Source of the DNA: Erwinia aphidicola
GTDB taxonomy: Bacteria > Pseudomonadota > Gammaproteobacteria > Enterobacterales > Enterobacteriaceae
DNA length: 64,000 bases
Reading direction: 5' to 3'
Assembly (NCBI RefSeq): GCF_024169515.1
Contig: NZ_JAMKCQ010000001.1
Coordinates: 2,356,001 to 2,420,000 of the forward strand
Below, piece after piece: positions 1-7,638 of this stretch (position 1 is its first letter; the number at the start of each line of letters is the position of its first letter). The notes under the pieces are model-generated. The model saw only the letters and a list, made by a program, of their open reading frames with translations, searched no databases and was not told the DNA's origin. Position numbers and translations under genes: made by a program.

Positions 1-26
1 GTAGGGTCGAGGCCTGCCTCGACCGG
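1..26. repeat. Short palindromic REP-like element
   Basis: A GC-rich near-palindrome (gtagggtcgagg/cctgcctcgacc) lies 30 bases past the end of the CI gene. It resembles the GTAGGGGTCGGGCATGCCCG units at 9333-9435, so it is probably a member of the same host-dispersed repeat family. It may mark the left edge of the tail cluster, since no integrase start is visible between it and the CI gene. Confidence 0.5.
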
Positions 27-55
27 GTGTTTGAGGGCCAGGCAGGAAAGCGGCT

Positions 56-658
56 TTACAGCGGCTGGCAGGCGATAACCAGGCGTGCCAGCGGGGTAAT
101 GTCGCCCAGCGCGCACTCAAACTGCTGCAGGGCACTGCTAACGCGCACGCGGCCCGGTGGAATACGCGTCAGGTGGCGCACCGTCACCTGGCCTTCCATC
201 GATACCAGCCACTCGCCGTCAAGGATCTCCGCCCAGGCCTGCTCGGCAATCCACTGGCGCTGCCCTTCCACCACGATCAGCGGCTTAACCAATGCCGTGG
301 CGCTGAACGCCAGAAAATCTTCATCCAGCATCACCGCCGTCAAATCGCTCAACTTACCGGCCTCCAGCCGCTGACGCGGTAGCAATGTGGTATTCACTTT
401 TTGTGATTCTTCAGCGCCTGCACCGCTCAGTGCTTCACCCTGACCCGTCACCAGCCAGTGCAGCGTTGCGCCGGTATCCGCCATGCAGCGCACCACAATA
501 TCCGAAGGGAAATAGCCGCGCGAGTAGCGGTTTGCCAGACTGCTGCTGGCAATGCCGAGGTGTTCTGCCAGTGCCAGCTTGGTGGAAAAACCATATGCCT
601 GAAGCACACGGTCCAGCACTTCTTTTGCCCCACTCTGGAAATCGATTTGTAGGCTCAA
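56..658 (-). CDS. cI: 186-type CI repressor of the tail cluster
   Basis: DNA-binding repressor of about 200 residues with an N-terminal helix-turn-helix (LALAEHLGIASSSLANRYSR) and a C-terminal oligomerisation domain. It is clearly related to the prophage repressor at 35483-36058; both have the pattern YGFS.K..LA..., G.S..WLLTG-like and LTR/LTL....R..V. I take a TTG start at 658 because AAGGAG lies seven bases upstream and because this start gives the family's usual length (186 CI is about 192 aa); an upstream ATG would add an unconserved extension through the operator. The family lacks self-cleavage and in phage 186 is inactivated by the antirepressor Tum. The gene is divergent from the TraR-like gene. 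Its integrase neighbour, which overlaps cI in the other prophage, is absent. Confidence 0.88.
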   Translation of the reverse strand: MSLQIDFQSGAKEVLDRVLQAYGFSTKLALAEHLGIASSSLANRYSRGYFPSDIVVRCMADTGATLHWLVTGQGEALSGAGAEESQKVNTTLLPRQRLEAGKLSDLTAVMLDEDFLAFSATALVKPLIVVEGQRQWIAEQAWAEILDGEWLVSMEGQVTVRHLTRIPPGRVRVSSALQQFECALGDITPLARLVIACQPL

Positions 659-676
659 GCTAAAACTCCTTGCTAT

Positions 677-691
677 TTCACTTTTAGTGAA
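677..691. promoter_or_regulatory. Putative CI operator OL/OR
   Basis: A 15-base palindrome, TTCACTTTTAGTGAA (6-base arms, 3-base centre), lies in the leader of cI. The same sequence with two central changes occurs at 13037-13051 before ogr, so it is probably the CI recognition sequence. Binding is inferred, not shown. Confidence 0.65.
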
Positions 692-820
692 TATACAATT
701 TGCATTGTAGGGTTGTGTGATTTTACTGGCAGTACGCGATACAACAACCCCGGAGTTTGCCCGAAAAGAGCAAAAATTACAATCTTCAGGCCTGCTATTC
801 ACCGCGATGAAAGCCAGTTA

Positions 821-835
821 TTCATCTTTTGTGAA
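821..835. promoter_or_regulatory. Second CI-operator-like site near the rightward promoter
   Basis: TTCATCTTTTGTGAA is a degenerate copy of the 677-691 palindrome, placed 28 bases before the TraR-like gene. A half-similar TTCACC...ATGAA lies at 798-811. Together with 677-691 these could form a multi-operator lysogeny switch like that at 186 pR/pL. Confidence 0.45.
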
Positions 836-862
836 TTGCCTGCCGCTAACCGGAGAGTTTAA

Positions 863-1090
863 ATGGCCGATGAAATGGACCGCGCACAGCAGCGCGAAGC
901 CGAAAATCTGGCGCGCCACCTTGCGCGTGCCGTTCAGCGCCCGATGCAGCCCAGCGCCTTTTTCTGTGAAGCGTGCGGGGAACCGATCCCGCTGGCACGG
1001 CGCAAAGCGCTGCACGGCGTGACGCTATGCGTCAGCTGCAAAGAGATTGACGAACACCAGGCAAAACACTGCCGTTCCCCCCTTGTATAA
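863..1090 (+). CDS. TraR/DksA-type C4 zinc-finger protein
   Basis: Small 75-residue protein with a four-cysteine zinc finger (CEACGEPIPLARR ... CVSCKEI) and an N-terminal helix, the layout of TraR/DksA proteins that bind RNA polymerase in the secondary channel. GGAGAG lies six bases before the ATG at 863. It is about 60% identical by eye to the prophage protein at 37812-38039. In P2-type phages this gene sits in the early operon ahead of the replication gene. Here it directly follows the switch, and the replication genes are gone. It could tune host transcription during tail production. Confidence 0.85.
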   Translation: MADEMDRAQQREAENLARHLARAVQRPMQPSAFFCEACGEPIPLARRKALHGVTLCVSCKEIDEHQAKHCRSPLV

Positions 1091-1327
1091 CGTCAGCTAC
1101 AGTCGGCAGGGAAGCCGTACCCGCGCGGTTTTTGATTAAGTAAACTGCATGATCGACTGTAAAATCGTCTCTCCCCGGTGAAAAATCACGTCTGGCGCGT
1201 CCCGCAGTTAAAAATATCGCATTACATGTTTGGGTAAATGCCTCTGCATCTAACTACCTAATTATCATCGAGATAACCCGCTCATTAGCCGGGCCGAAAA
1301 TACTTTTATTAATGATGAACGCTATGC

Positions 1328-1347
1328 TACTGTATATATATACAGTA
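1328..1347. promoter_or_regulatory. Perfect LexA (SOS) box
   Basis: TACTGTATATATATACAGTA matches the enterobacterial LexA consensus (TACTG-TA repeats-CAGTA) along its whole 20 bases and is a perfect palindrome. It ends 18 bases before the GTG of the small gene at 1366, so LexA would block that promoter. This ties the cluster to DNA damage. Confidence 0.92.
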
Positions 1348-1365
1348 ATACTGGAGGGGGAAGTT

Positions 1366-1557
1366 GTGGATAAAGAATTAGCGGAACGAGTTATCCTGGA
1401 GCGGGTGGAACTGATTGCAAGGTTAACCTCTGAAGGGGTCTGCCAGGAGCGCGATCGTGAGATTGCCCTGCACCTGATTGCCGACATTGCCAGCGGCATA
1501 GAGCTGAAAAATGCGCAGTTTTCCGTCATCTTTTCTGCCCAGCCGCAGAAGCGCTAA
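1366..1557 (+). CDS. SOS-induced small protein, candidate Tum-like antirepressor
   Basis: A 63-residue, probably all-helical acidic protein of unknown family. I choose GTG at 1366 because GGAGGGGG lies five bases upstream; the upstream in-frame ATGs at 1312-1324 would run translation through the LexA box. A similar-sized, LexA-controlled gene occurs in the second prophage at 41267, with a weakly alignable core (L.ER/QR-V/I-E/D-L/F...L). In phage 186 the LexA-controlled gene tum encodes the antirepressor that inactivates CI; position and control suggest the same job here. Sequence alone does not prove it. A terminator follows at 1641. Confidence 0.6.
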   Translation: MDKELAERVILERVELIARLTSEGVCQERDREIALHLIADIASGIELKNAQFSVIFSAQPQKR

Positions 1558-1640
1558 ACGGCTTTTCAGTCCTGCTGTCCGGCCAAACTTGTTTGCGTAT
1601 CAGGAACGGATGCCGCCCCCTCTACGCACCCTCCCTTATT

Positions 1641-1663
1641 AGCCCCTTTATGGGGCTTTTTTG
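1641..1663 (+). terminator. Rho-independent terminator after the SOS gene
   Basis: Stem AGCCCC/GGGGCT with loop TTTAT, followed by six T. It separates the SOS gene from the tail operon, which therefore needs its own promoter. Confidence 0.85.
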
Positions 1664-1695
1664 TTTATATCGTTTCCCATAATCCGACTCCCGGT

Positions 1696-1713
1696 TGTCA
1701 CACCGCTCCTACA
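1696..1713. promoter_or_regulatory. Ogr activator site upstream of X
   Basis: GTTGT-N10-ACAAC dyad containing TGT-N12-ACA, the consensus known for P2 Ogr/phage Delta activators, which act about 55 bases upstream of the transcription start. It predicts a start near 1760 and a leader of about 75 bases before X. The same pattern occurs at 7550-7567. Confidence 0.65.
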
Positions 1714-1833
1714 ACAGCCCCGCATTGAGCGGCTTGCGGCGAAATCGCACACTTCAACAGGTCATCCGGCAGCTCGTATTTCAATCGGCCTGCCGTTCCT
1801 GAAAGCGCTTTAACCAATCCGGGAGAACCACCT

Positions 1834-2037
1834 ATGAAAATTTTTGCCCTGCAGGGGGACAGCGTTGATGAAATCTGTTTTCGCCACTACGGCCGCACCC
1901 GCCAGGTGGTAGAGCAGGTTTACGCGGCCAATAGCGGGCTGGCAGAGCAGGGCGCCTGCCTGCCCCACGGCTACCCGCTTGAGCTACCCGACCTCCCAAG
2001 CTCTGCCACCCATGAAACGCTGAATCTCTGGAGCTAG
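1834..2037 (+). CDS. X: Tail protein X
   Basis: 67-residue P2 gpX homologue with a LysM-like fold (GDSVDEICFRHYGR ... VEQVYAANSGLA). In P2 it is needed for tail assembly, near baseplate or tail-tube maturation. It opens the tail/lysis operon here. In complete P2 phages the head genes O-N-M-L stand immediately before it; here a terminator and an Ogr site stand there instead. Close relative of 49863-50069. Confidence 0.93.
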   Translation: MKIFALQGDSVDEICFRHYGRTRQVVEQVYAANSGLAEQGACLPHGYPLELPDLPSSATHETLNLWS

Positions 2038-2039
2038 CG

Positions 2040-2267
2040 ATGGAGAGAAACAGCTCGATTGTGAGCTACCTGGTCGGTGTGCTGATGATGTGGGCCAGCC
2101 GCCACACGGTGCAGGACATCGCTTTTGGCATTGGGGCGCTGGTGGCGGTGGCTACGCTGGCCATCAATGTCGCCAACTTTTTTATCAACTGGCACTACCG
2201 CCGCAAAACCTGGCTGCTGTTACAGCTGCGCCAGGAGCAAAGGAAACACGATGAATTCCACAGCTAA
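2040..2267 (+). CDS. Holin (P2 Y position)
   Basis: 75-residue membrane protein with two hydrophobic helices (YLVGVLMMWASRH; IGALVAVATLAINVANFFINW) and a basic, Gln-rich tail, as in small phage holins of the Y position. It would permeabilise the inner membrane to start lysis. The gene begins two bases after X and overlaps the endolysin gene by 17 bases, so translation is probably coupled. Near-identical in layout to 50072-50296. Confidence 0.85.
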   Translation: MERNSSIVSYLVGVLMMWASRHTVQDIAFGIGALVAVATLAINVANFFINWHYRRKTWLLLQLRQEQRKHDEFHS

Positions 2268-2760
2268 GAAGTGCGCGGTGCTGACGATTGTCGCGCTGGC
2301 CGCGCTGCTGCCGGAGTTTCGCACCTTGCGCATCTCCTCTGACGGCCTGCTGCTGCTGGCGAATGCTGAAGGCTGCCGCACATCGCCGTACCAGTGCAGC
2401 GCCGGGGTGTGGACTAACGGCATCGGCCATACCCGTGGCGTCACGCCGCTCAGCGCGGTGAACGAGCGCCAGGTGGCGGTCAACCTGATCGACGACCTGC
2501 AGCGGGTGGAGCGCGGTATAGCGCGCTGCATGCCGGTCAGCATGCCGCAGCCGGTGTACGACGCCACGGTGTCATTTGCCTTCAACGTGGGGGTCGGTGC
2601 CGCGTGCGGTTCGACCTTCGCCACGCTGATTAACCAGCAGAAGTGGCGCGCCGCCTGCAGTCAGCTGCCGCGCTGGATCTACGTGGATGGCAAATCGAGC
2701 CAGGGGCTGGTGCAGCGGCGCAGGGCAGAGCAGGCCTGGTGCCTGAAGGGGGCAGAGTGA
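2251..2760 (+). CDS. K: Endolysin (phage lysozyme, SAR type)
   Basis: 169-residue glycoside hydrolase family 24 lysozyme that cuts peptidoglycan. The catalytic triad pattern reads E-x8-C-x5-T (EGCRTSPYQ-C-SAGVW-T), with Cys replacing the usual Asp, as in some secreted SAR lysozymes. An N-terminal weakly hydrophobic segment (VLTIVALAALL) fits a signal-anchor-release start. ATG at 2251 follows AGGAAACACG. Release of tail particles requires this lysis function, so its intact state supports a working tailocin. Confidence 0.93.
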   Translation: MNSTAKKCAVLTIVALAALLPEFRTLRISSDGLLLLANAEGCRTSPYQCSAGVWTNGIGHTRGVTPLSAVNERQVAVNLIDDLQRVERGIARCMPVSMPQPVYDATVSFAFNVGVGAACGSTFATLINQQKWRAACSQLPRWIYVDGKSSQGLVQRRRAEQAWCLKGAE

Positions 2761-3251
2761 AGCGCCTGCTGCCCTTGCTGTTGATGCTGATGCTGGCGCT
2801 TTTCGCCGCAGTGAGCTGGAAGCTGGTGCGCCTGAACCAGCAGCTGCGGGTGCTGCAGCAGCAGAACGCCACTCTCAGCGCGGGGATCGTCAGCCGCGAC
2901 GTCACCCTCAGCCAGATGCAGGAAGAGAACGGTCAGCGTGAAAAAAGCGAGCTGGCCCTGCGCCAGGCGCTGATTGATGCCGGCGATCTCGGGCTGAAAC
3001 GTCAGCTCACTATGAACAGGATGATTGATCGTGATGAAGCACTTCGCCACTGGAGCACTGCTGCTCTGCCTGACGGGATTATCCGCCTGCAGCAGCGCCC
3101 CGCCTTCACCAGCGCCCGTGATTATCTGGCGTGGTTGTCCCAGGGTCAGCAGCTGCCCGGTCCCCGGCAGCCAGAGCGTGACTCAGGGGGATCTGCTGGC
3201 CGACATTCGCCAGCTGGAGCAGGCGCTGCTGCTGTGCGGCCTGCAAATTGA
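2757..3251 (+). CDS. lysB: LysB, inner-membrane spanin subunit
   Basis: About 164 residues starting at a GTG that overlaps the endolysin stop (GTGA). One N-terminal transmembrane helix (LLPLLLMLMLALFAAVSW) is followed by a long periplasmic coiled coil (LNQQLRVLQQQNATL...) as in i-spanins. With LysC it disrupts the outer membrane. The LysC gene is nested within its 3' half in another frame, a layout typical of Rz/Rz1 pairs. Confidence 0.85.
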   Translation: MKRLLPLLLMLMLALFAAVSWKLVRLNQQLRVLQQQNATLSAGIVSRDVTLSQMQEENGQREKSELALRQALIDAGDLGLKRQLTMNRMIDRDEALRHWSTAALPDGIIRLQQRPAFTSARDYLAWLSQGQQLPGPRQPERDSGGSAGRHSPAGAGAAAVRPAN

Positions 3252-3369
3252 AACCATTAAACAGTGTCAGGAGCAACACGATGTTAAAGCCAACCCTGTT
3301 ACGCGCCGCTCTGCTGGCCCAAGTGCCGCTGCTGCAAACCGATCCGCAGCGGCTGACGCTCACCCTTGA
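3034..3369 (+). CDS. lysC: LysC, outer-membrane spanin lipoprotein
   Basis: Small lipoprotein with signal peptide and lipobox (LLLCLTGLSAC) followed by a Pro-rich stretch, the signature of o-spanins. It begins inside lysB in another frame and runs into the start of R. The ATG at 3034 follows a GATCGTG context; 3025 is a possible earlier start. The pair fuses inner and outer membranes at the end of lysis. Confidence 0.82.
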   Translation: MKHFATGALLLCLTGLSACSSAPPSPAPVIIWRGCPRVSSCPVPGSQSVTQGDLLADIRQLEQALLLCGLQIETIKQCQEQHDVKANPVTRRSAGPSAAAANRSAAADAHP

Positions 3370-3739
3370 GCCGGGACGGGTGGTCAGCACCCTCGCCAGC
3401 TCGCTGAGCTTTGAGTATCAGTACCCGCTGCGCGTCACGCTCAGCCAGTACGTGGACGACGAAGATGCGCTAATGCTGCCGCTGCTGCTGTGGCTGCGTG
3501 ACAACCAGCCCGACCAGCAGGCCAGCGCGGATAAGCAGCAGAACGCCATCCTGTTCAGCCATCTGGAAAACGGCGATTTCAGCGTGCTGCTGCAGCTCAC
3601 TGAGCGGGTGATCGTCAGCGAACTCGACGGCGCGCTGCACGCCACGCACGTCCCAGAGCCGCCGCAGCCGGAACACGTCCCGCGCCCGTGGCAGCTGTAT
3701 ATCAACCATCAGCTGGTCAGTGAATGGCCCGCCGTCTGA
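3281..3739 (+). CDS. R: Tail completion protein R
   Basis: 152 residues, homologous to P2 gpR (about 155 aa), with the family motif GRVVSTLASSLSFEYQY. AGGAGCAACACG precedes ATG 3281. In P2, R acts with S to finish the tail. S is missing: V follows after 19 bases, whereas the second prophage has S at 52157. Loss of S is compatible with a tail that never joins a head, but that is inference. Confidence 0.9.
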   Translation: MLKPTLLRAALLAQVPLLQTDPQRLTLTLEPGRVVSTLASSLSFEYQYPLRVTLSQYVDDEDALMLPLLLWLRDNQPDQQASADKQQNAILFSHLENGDFSVLLQLTERVIVSELDGALHATHVPEPPQPEHVPRPWQLYINHQLVSEWPAV

Positions 3740-3758
3740 AAGCCAGAAGGAGTAAGCA

Positions 3759-4349
3759 ATGAATGAATTTGTCGTGGAGACCCGCCGCCAGCTCAATAAC
3801 CTGCTGCGCATCGGCACCGTCAGCGAGGTCGATCTGCCCCGGGCGCGCTGCCGGGTGCAGAGCGATGGCAACCTGACCGGCTGGCTGCCGTGGCTGAACA
3901 GCAGCGCTGGCCAGGTGCGCAGCTGGCATGCGCCGTCGCCCGGTGAGCAGGTTCTCCTGCTGGCGCTGAGCGGCGAGCTGACCACCGCCTTTGTGCTGCC
4001 GGGGATTTTCTCCGATGCCTTCCCGGCGCCGTCGGCAGCAAAAGATGCGGTGTGCTGGCAGTTCCCGGACGGGGCGCAGATCGCTTACGAACCCGAGAGC
4101 GGCGCGCTGACCGCCAGCGGCATCCAGTCGGCCAGCATCCGGGCGGCGGTGAAAATTACCCTCGACAGCCCGCTGGTGGAGTGCACCCAGCAGCTGAAGG
4201 CGAAAACCTTTGCGCTCAGCGAGGGCGGCACGCTGCAGGGCAATATCAGCCACAGCGGCGGCAGCTTCTCTTCCAACGGGGTGGTGGCCCACAGCCACGT
4301 TCACGCGGGCGTCGAGAGCGGCGGCAGCAAAACAGCGGGGCCACAGTGA
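3759..4349 (+). CDS. V: Baseplate spike protein V
   Basis: 196 residues, P2 gpV family. The N-terminal OB-like domain (IGTVSEVDLPRARCRVQ) and C-terminal beta-helix end in a membrane-piercing tip carrying the HSHVHAG iron-binding pattern known for P2 gpV. This is the puncturing needle of the contractile tail. It overlaps W by one base (TGATG). The intact tip is expected of a functional killing particle. Confidence 0.93.
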   Translation: MNEFVVETRRQLNNLLRIGTVSEVDLPRARCRVQSDGNLTGWLPWLNSSAGQVRSWHAPSPGEQVLLLALSGELTTAFVLPGIFSDAFPAPSAAKDAVCWQFPDGAQIAYEPESGALTASGIQSASIRAAVKITLDSPLVECTQQLKAKTFALSEGGTLQGNISHSGGSFSSNGVVAHSHVHAGVESGGSKTAGPQ

Positions 4350-4693
4350 TGAGCACAGCAACCTGGTCCGGCATGCAGCGCGACAGCGGACTGCAGCTAA
4401 CTGATATCGACCATATCCGCCAGTCGGTGCGCGACATCCTGCTGACCCCGCAGGGCTCGCGGGTGATGCGCCGTGACTACGGCTCGCTGCTGTCGGCGCT
4501 GCTCGACCAGCCGCAGAACGAGACGCTGCGCCTGCAGATTATGTCGGCCTGCTACATGGCGCTGCTGCGCTGGGAGCCGCGCATCACGCTCGACAGCATC
4601 CGCTACCAGCCGGGGTTTGACGGCAGCATGGAGGTAGCGCTAAGCGGCACCCGCAACCAGTCCACATTTTCCTTATCCATTCCAGTGAGTTAA
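4349..4693 (+). CDS. W: Baseplate wedge protein W
   Basis: 114-residue homologue of P2 gpW/T4 gp25 (lysozyme-like baseplate wedge family) with the conserved IRQSVRDILLTPQGSRVMRR segment. It nucleates the sheath at the baseplate. The start overlaps the V stop; J follows after six bases. Confidence 0.93.
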   Translation: MSTATWSGMQRDSGLQLTDIDHIRQSVRDILLTPQGSRVMRRDYGSLLSALLDQPQNETLRLQIMSACYMALLRWEPRITLDSIRYQPGFDGSMEVALSGTRNQSTFSLSIPVS

Positions 4694-4698
4694 CACCT

Positions 4699-5607
4699 AT
4701 GGCCACGATTGATTTAAGTCAGTTACCCGCGCCGAACATCGTCGAAGCGCTGGATTTTGAGACCCTGTTGCAGCAGCGCAAAAGCGCGCTGATTGCGCTC
4801 TATCCCGCCGATAAGCAGGAGGCGATAGCCCGCACCTTAACCCTGGCGTCGGAGCCGATCGTCAAGCTGCTGGAGGAGAACGCCTACCGCGAGGTGATCC
4901 TGCGCCAGCGCATTAACGAAGCGGCGAAAGCCACCATGGTGGCATTCGCCAGCGGCAGCGATCTCGACCAGCTTGGGGTCAACAACGGCGTCACCCGTCT
5001 GGTGCTGAAACCTGCAGATAACAGCACGCTGCCGCCGACCCCGGCGCGGCTTGAGAGCGACGACGACTTCCGTCTGCGCATCGCCAAGGCCTTTGAGGGG
5101 CTGAGCGTGGCGGGGCCGGGCGGGGCCTATGAATATCACGCCCGCAGCGCCGATGGTCGCGTGGCGGATGTCACCGCCATCAGCCCGTCCCCGGCCGTGG
5201 TCACCGTCACCGTGCTGTCGCGTGAAGGGCGCGGCGAGGCCAGCGCCGAACTGCTCGCCGTCGTCAACGCGGCGCTGAATGACGAGGAGGTGCGCCCGGT
5301 GGCGGATCGCGTCAGCGTGCAGTCGGCAAAAATCGTCGAGTACCGCGTTGAGGCCACGCTGTTTCTCTATCCCGGGCCGGAGGCGGAGCCGATCCGCGCC
5401 GCCTCGGCAGCCCGGCTGGCGGCCTTTGTTAACGCCCAGTCGCGGCTGGGGCGCGATATCCGCAGGTCAGCGCTGTATGCGGCGCTGCACGTCGAGGGTG
5501 TCCAGCGCGTGGAGCTGGCGCAGCCTGCTGCTGATGTGGTGCTGGATAAAACCCAGGCGGCGTACTGCACCGCTACGCAGATCGCGGTAGGAGGTTCCGA
5601 TGAGTGA
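4699..5607 (+). CDS. J: Baseplate assembly protein J
   Basis: 302 residues, P2 gpJ/T4 gp6-like wedge protein (MATIDLSQLPAPNIVEALDFE; IVKLLEENAYREVILRQRIN). It forms the baseplate ring. Same length as the prophage copy at 55846-56754, with no frameshift. Its 3' end overlaps I by eight bases. Confidence 0.93.
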   Translation: MATIDLSQLPAPNIVEALDFETLLQQRKSALIALYPADKQEAIARTLTLASEPIVKLLEENAYREVILRQRINEAAKATMVAFASGSDLDQLGVNNGVTRLVLKPADNSTLPPTPARLESDDDFRLRIAKAFEGLSVAGPGGAYEYHARSADGRVADVTAISPSPAVVTVTVLSREGRGEASAELLAVVNAALNDEEVRPVADRVSVQSAKIVEYRVEATLFLYPGPEAEPIRAASAARLAAFVNAQSRLGRDIRRSALYAALHVEGVQRVELAQPAADVVLDKTQAAYCTATQIAVGGSDE

Positions 5608-6130
5608 CCGCCTGCTGCCCGTCGGTTCGTCACAGCTCGAGGTGGCCGCCGCCGAAGCCTGTGCGCGCCTGCAGCAGCTGCCGGTGCCGCTGCGCACCCT
5701 GTGGAACCCGCAGACTTGCCCGCTGCCGCTGCTGCCCTATCTCGCCTGGGCCTGGTCGGTGGACCGCTGGGATCAGGAGTGGCCGGAAGAGACCCGGCGT
5801 GCGGTGGTCGCCGCCTCGCAGTTTATCCACCGCCGCAAGGGGACGATTTCCGCCATCCGCCGGGTGGTGGAGCCTCTGGGGTATGTGATTAACGTCCATG
5901 AGTGGTGGCAAACCAGCGAACCGCCCGGCACCTTCCGCCTTGATATCGGCGTGCTGGAATCGGGCATAGATGAAGCGATGTTTAACGAAATGGAGCGGCT
6001 GATCGGTGATGCAAAACCTGTCAGTCGCCATCTTACCGGCCTGACGATTACCCAGGATATCCAGGGTGTTGTCTGGCTCGGCCCGGTTCAGTATGACGCT
6101 GAAACGGTCACTATTTTCCCTGCTTTGTGA
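5600..6130 (+). CDS. I: Baseplate/tail protein I
   Basis: 176 residues, P2 gpI family (LLPYLAWAWSVDRWD; RRVVEPLGY). It connects the wedge to the tail fibre. Same length class as the prophage copy at 56747-57274. Overlaps J at its 5' end. Confidence 0.92.
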   Translation: MSDRLLPVGSSQLEVAAAEACARLQQLPVPLRTLWNPQTCPLPLLPYLAWAWSVDRWDQEWPEETRRAVVAASQFIHRRKGTISAIRRVVEPLGYVINVHEWWQTSEPPGTFRLDIGVLESGIDEAMFNEMERLIGDAKPVSRHLTGLTITQDIQGVVWLGPVQYDAETVTIFPAL

Positions 6131-6138
6131 GGTTATCA

Positions 6139-7458
6139 ATGGCGTTAAAATTTAAATCTGTCGTGACCACGGCAGGACAGGCGCGTATTGCCGCGGCGAT
6201 GGCGAATGGCACTCAGGTGGATATCAAGCAAATGGCAGTGGGCGACGGCAATGGCCAGCCAACCACGCCGGTTGCCAGCCAGACTGCGCTGGTGCATGAG
6301 GTGTATCGCCAGGCAGTGAACTCGACCAAGGTGGATAAAACCCGCAGTAACTGGATGGTGGTGGAAACCATAATTCCCGCCAGCAGCGGCGGCTTCTGGA
6401 TGCGTGAGCTGGGCTTGATCGCTGGCGATGGCACCCTGCTGGCAGTCTGTAATATGGCGGAAACCTACAAGCCGACGCTGGAGGAGGGCTCCGGCAGGAC
6501 GCAGACCTTGCGCATGGTGATTGCCGTCAGCGATAGCGAAGCCATTGCGCTGACGCTGGATGACAGCCTGATATTCGCTACCGAAGAGTACGTCAATCTG
6601 CAGATTGGCGAGCATGAGAAAACGCGCAATCACCCCGATGCCAGCCTGACAGCGAAAGGGCTGATACAGCTGAGCAGCGCCACCAACAGCAGCAGCGAAA
6701 CCCTGGCCGCCACGCCAAAAGCGGTGAAAGCGGCTTATGACCTGGCGAACCGTGCTTATCCTGACGCCAGCCTGACCGCTAAGGGCGACGTGATGCTAAG
6801 TAGCGCCATTAACAGCAGCAGCGAAACCTTGGCCGCCACGCCAAAAGCGGTGAAAGCGGCATACGATCTGGCGAACCGTAATTATCTTAACGAGCTTTAT
6901 CCGATTGGAATTGTGTTGTGGTTTGCACAAAATAAAAACCCTAACACCTTATTTCCTGGAACGACGTGGAGTTATATCGGCGAGAATAAAACTATTCGCT
7001 TAGGCAGCCAGAATGGTAGTGATGTGATGACGTCAGGTGGGGCGGATACAATAACCCTGGCCGCCGCGAATATTCCGGCACACAGCCATACCTTCTCGGC
7101 AACGACCAGTGCGTTTGATTATGGGACGAAAACAACCAGTACGTTTGATTATGGGACAAAATCCACCAATTCCGCAGGTGCGCATACTCATGGACTTAAA
7201 ACATGGTATGGGGCGAGAGGATTAGAAACTGGTGGCGCAGATTCTATACCCACCAGGACGGGTGGGGCGGATGGTGCATTGATAACAAACTCAGGCGCAC
7301 ATTTGCATAGTGTTGCAATCGGTGCACACTCTCATACAGTCGCTATCGGCGCCCACACCCACACCGTCTCCGGCACCACCGCCAATACCGGTTCGGGTAC
7401 CGCAATTAACATCACCAACGCCTTTGTGAAGTTAATGGGCTGGTATCGCACGGCATAA
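6139..7458 (+). CDS. H: Tail fibre protein H with histidine-rich tip
   Basis: 440 residues. The N-terminal DUF3751-type fibre-attachment domain (about 1-160, ending DSLIFATEEYVN) is shared with the prophage H. Two 42-residue repeats (PDASLTAKG ... KAVKAAYDLANR) follow, then a collar-like domain (YPIGIVLWFAQ) and a tip with five HxH pairs (HSHTF, HTHGL, HLHSV, HSHTV, HTHTV), a pattern that binds iron in the T4 gp37 tip. It should set the target range. The C-terminal half is unrelated to the prophage fibre, and no fibre-assembly chaperone G follows. A terminator lies at 7477. Confidence 0.88.
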   Translation: MALKFKSVVTTAGQARIAAAMANGTQVDIKQMAVGDGNGQPTTPVASQTALVHEVYRQAVNSTKVDKTRSNWMVVETIIPASSGGFWMRELGLIAGDGTLLAVCNMAETYKPTLEEGSGRTQTLRMVIAVSDSEAIALTLDDSLIFATEEYVNLQIGEHEKTRNHPDASLTAKGLIQLSSATNSSSETLAATPKAVKAAYDLANRAYPDASLTAKGDVMLSSAINSSSETLAATPKAVKAAYDLANRNYLNELYPIGIVLWFAQNKNPNTLFPGTTWSYIGENKTIRLGSQNGSDVMTSGGADTITLAAANIPAHSHTFSATTSAFDYGTKTTSTFDYGTKSTNSAGAHTHGLKTWYGARGLETGGADSIPTRTGGADGALITNSGAHLHSVAIGAHSHTVAIGAHTHTVSGTTANTGSGTAINITNAFVKLMGWYRTA

Positions 7459-7476
7459 TATTTTTCGCGCTTAAAT

Positions 7477-7512
7477 AAAACTCTCCCTGGGAAGCCACGG
7501 AGAGTTTTATAT
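7477..7512 (+). terminator. Terminator between H and FI
   Basis: Ten-base perfect stem AAAACTCTCC/GGAGAGTTTT (7477-7486 and 7499-7508) followed by ATATTTT. It ends the X-to-H transcript, in the same place as the operon boundary of P2. Confidence 0.85.
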
Positions 7513-7549
7513 TTTCAAAGCTAAATATTTAATTATTTATCCCAGCTGT

Positions 7550-7567
7550 TGTGTCCTGCTCTTCACA
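7550..7567. promoter_or_regulatory. Ogr activator site upstream of FI
   Basis: TTGTG-N10-CACAA, containing TGT-N12-ACA as at 1696-1713. A start about 55 bases downstream (near 7613) would leave a 26-base leader before FI. This matches the P2 F operon, which has its own Ogr promoter. Confidence 0.68.
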
Positions 7568-7638
7568 ACGCCAATCGCATGCCCGCCAATTAAATTCTTG
7601 TCATCATTACCTCACCCCAACCACGGAGTGTAATAAAG

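Noticed and set aside
3034..3369. Spurious overlap frame inside lysB
   Set aside because: Rejected as spurious because the lipobox and Pro-rich segment recur in the prophage copy, so it was kept as lysC.
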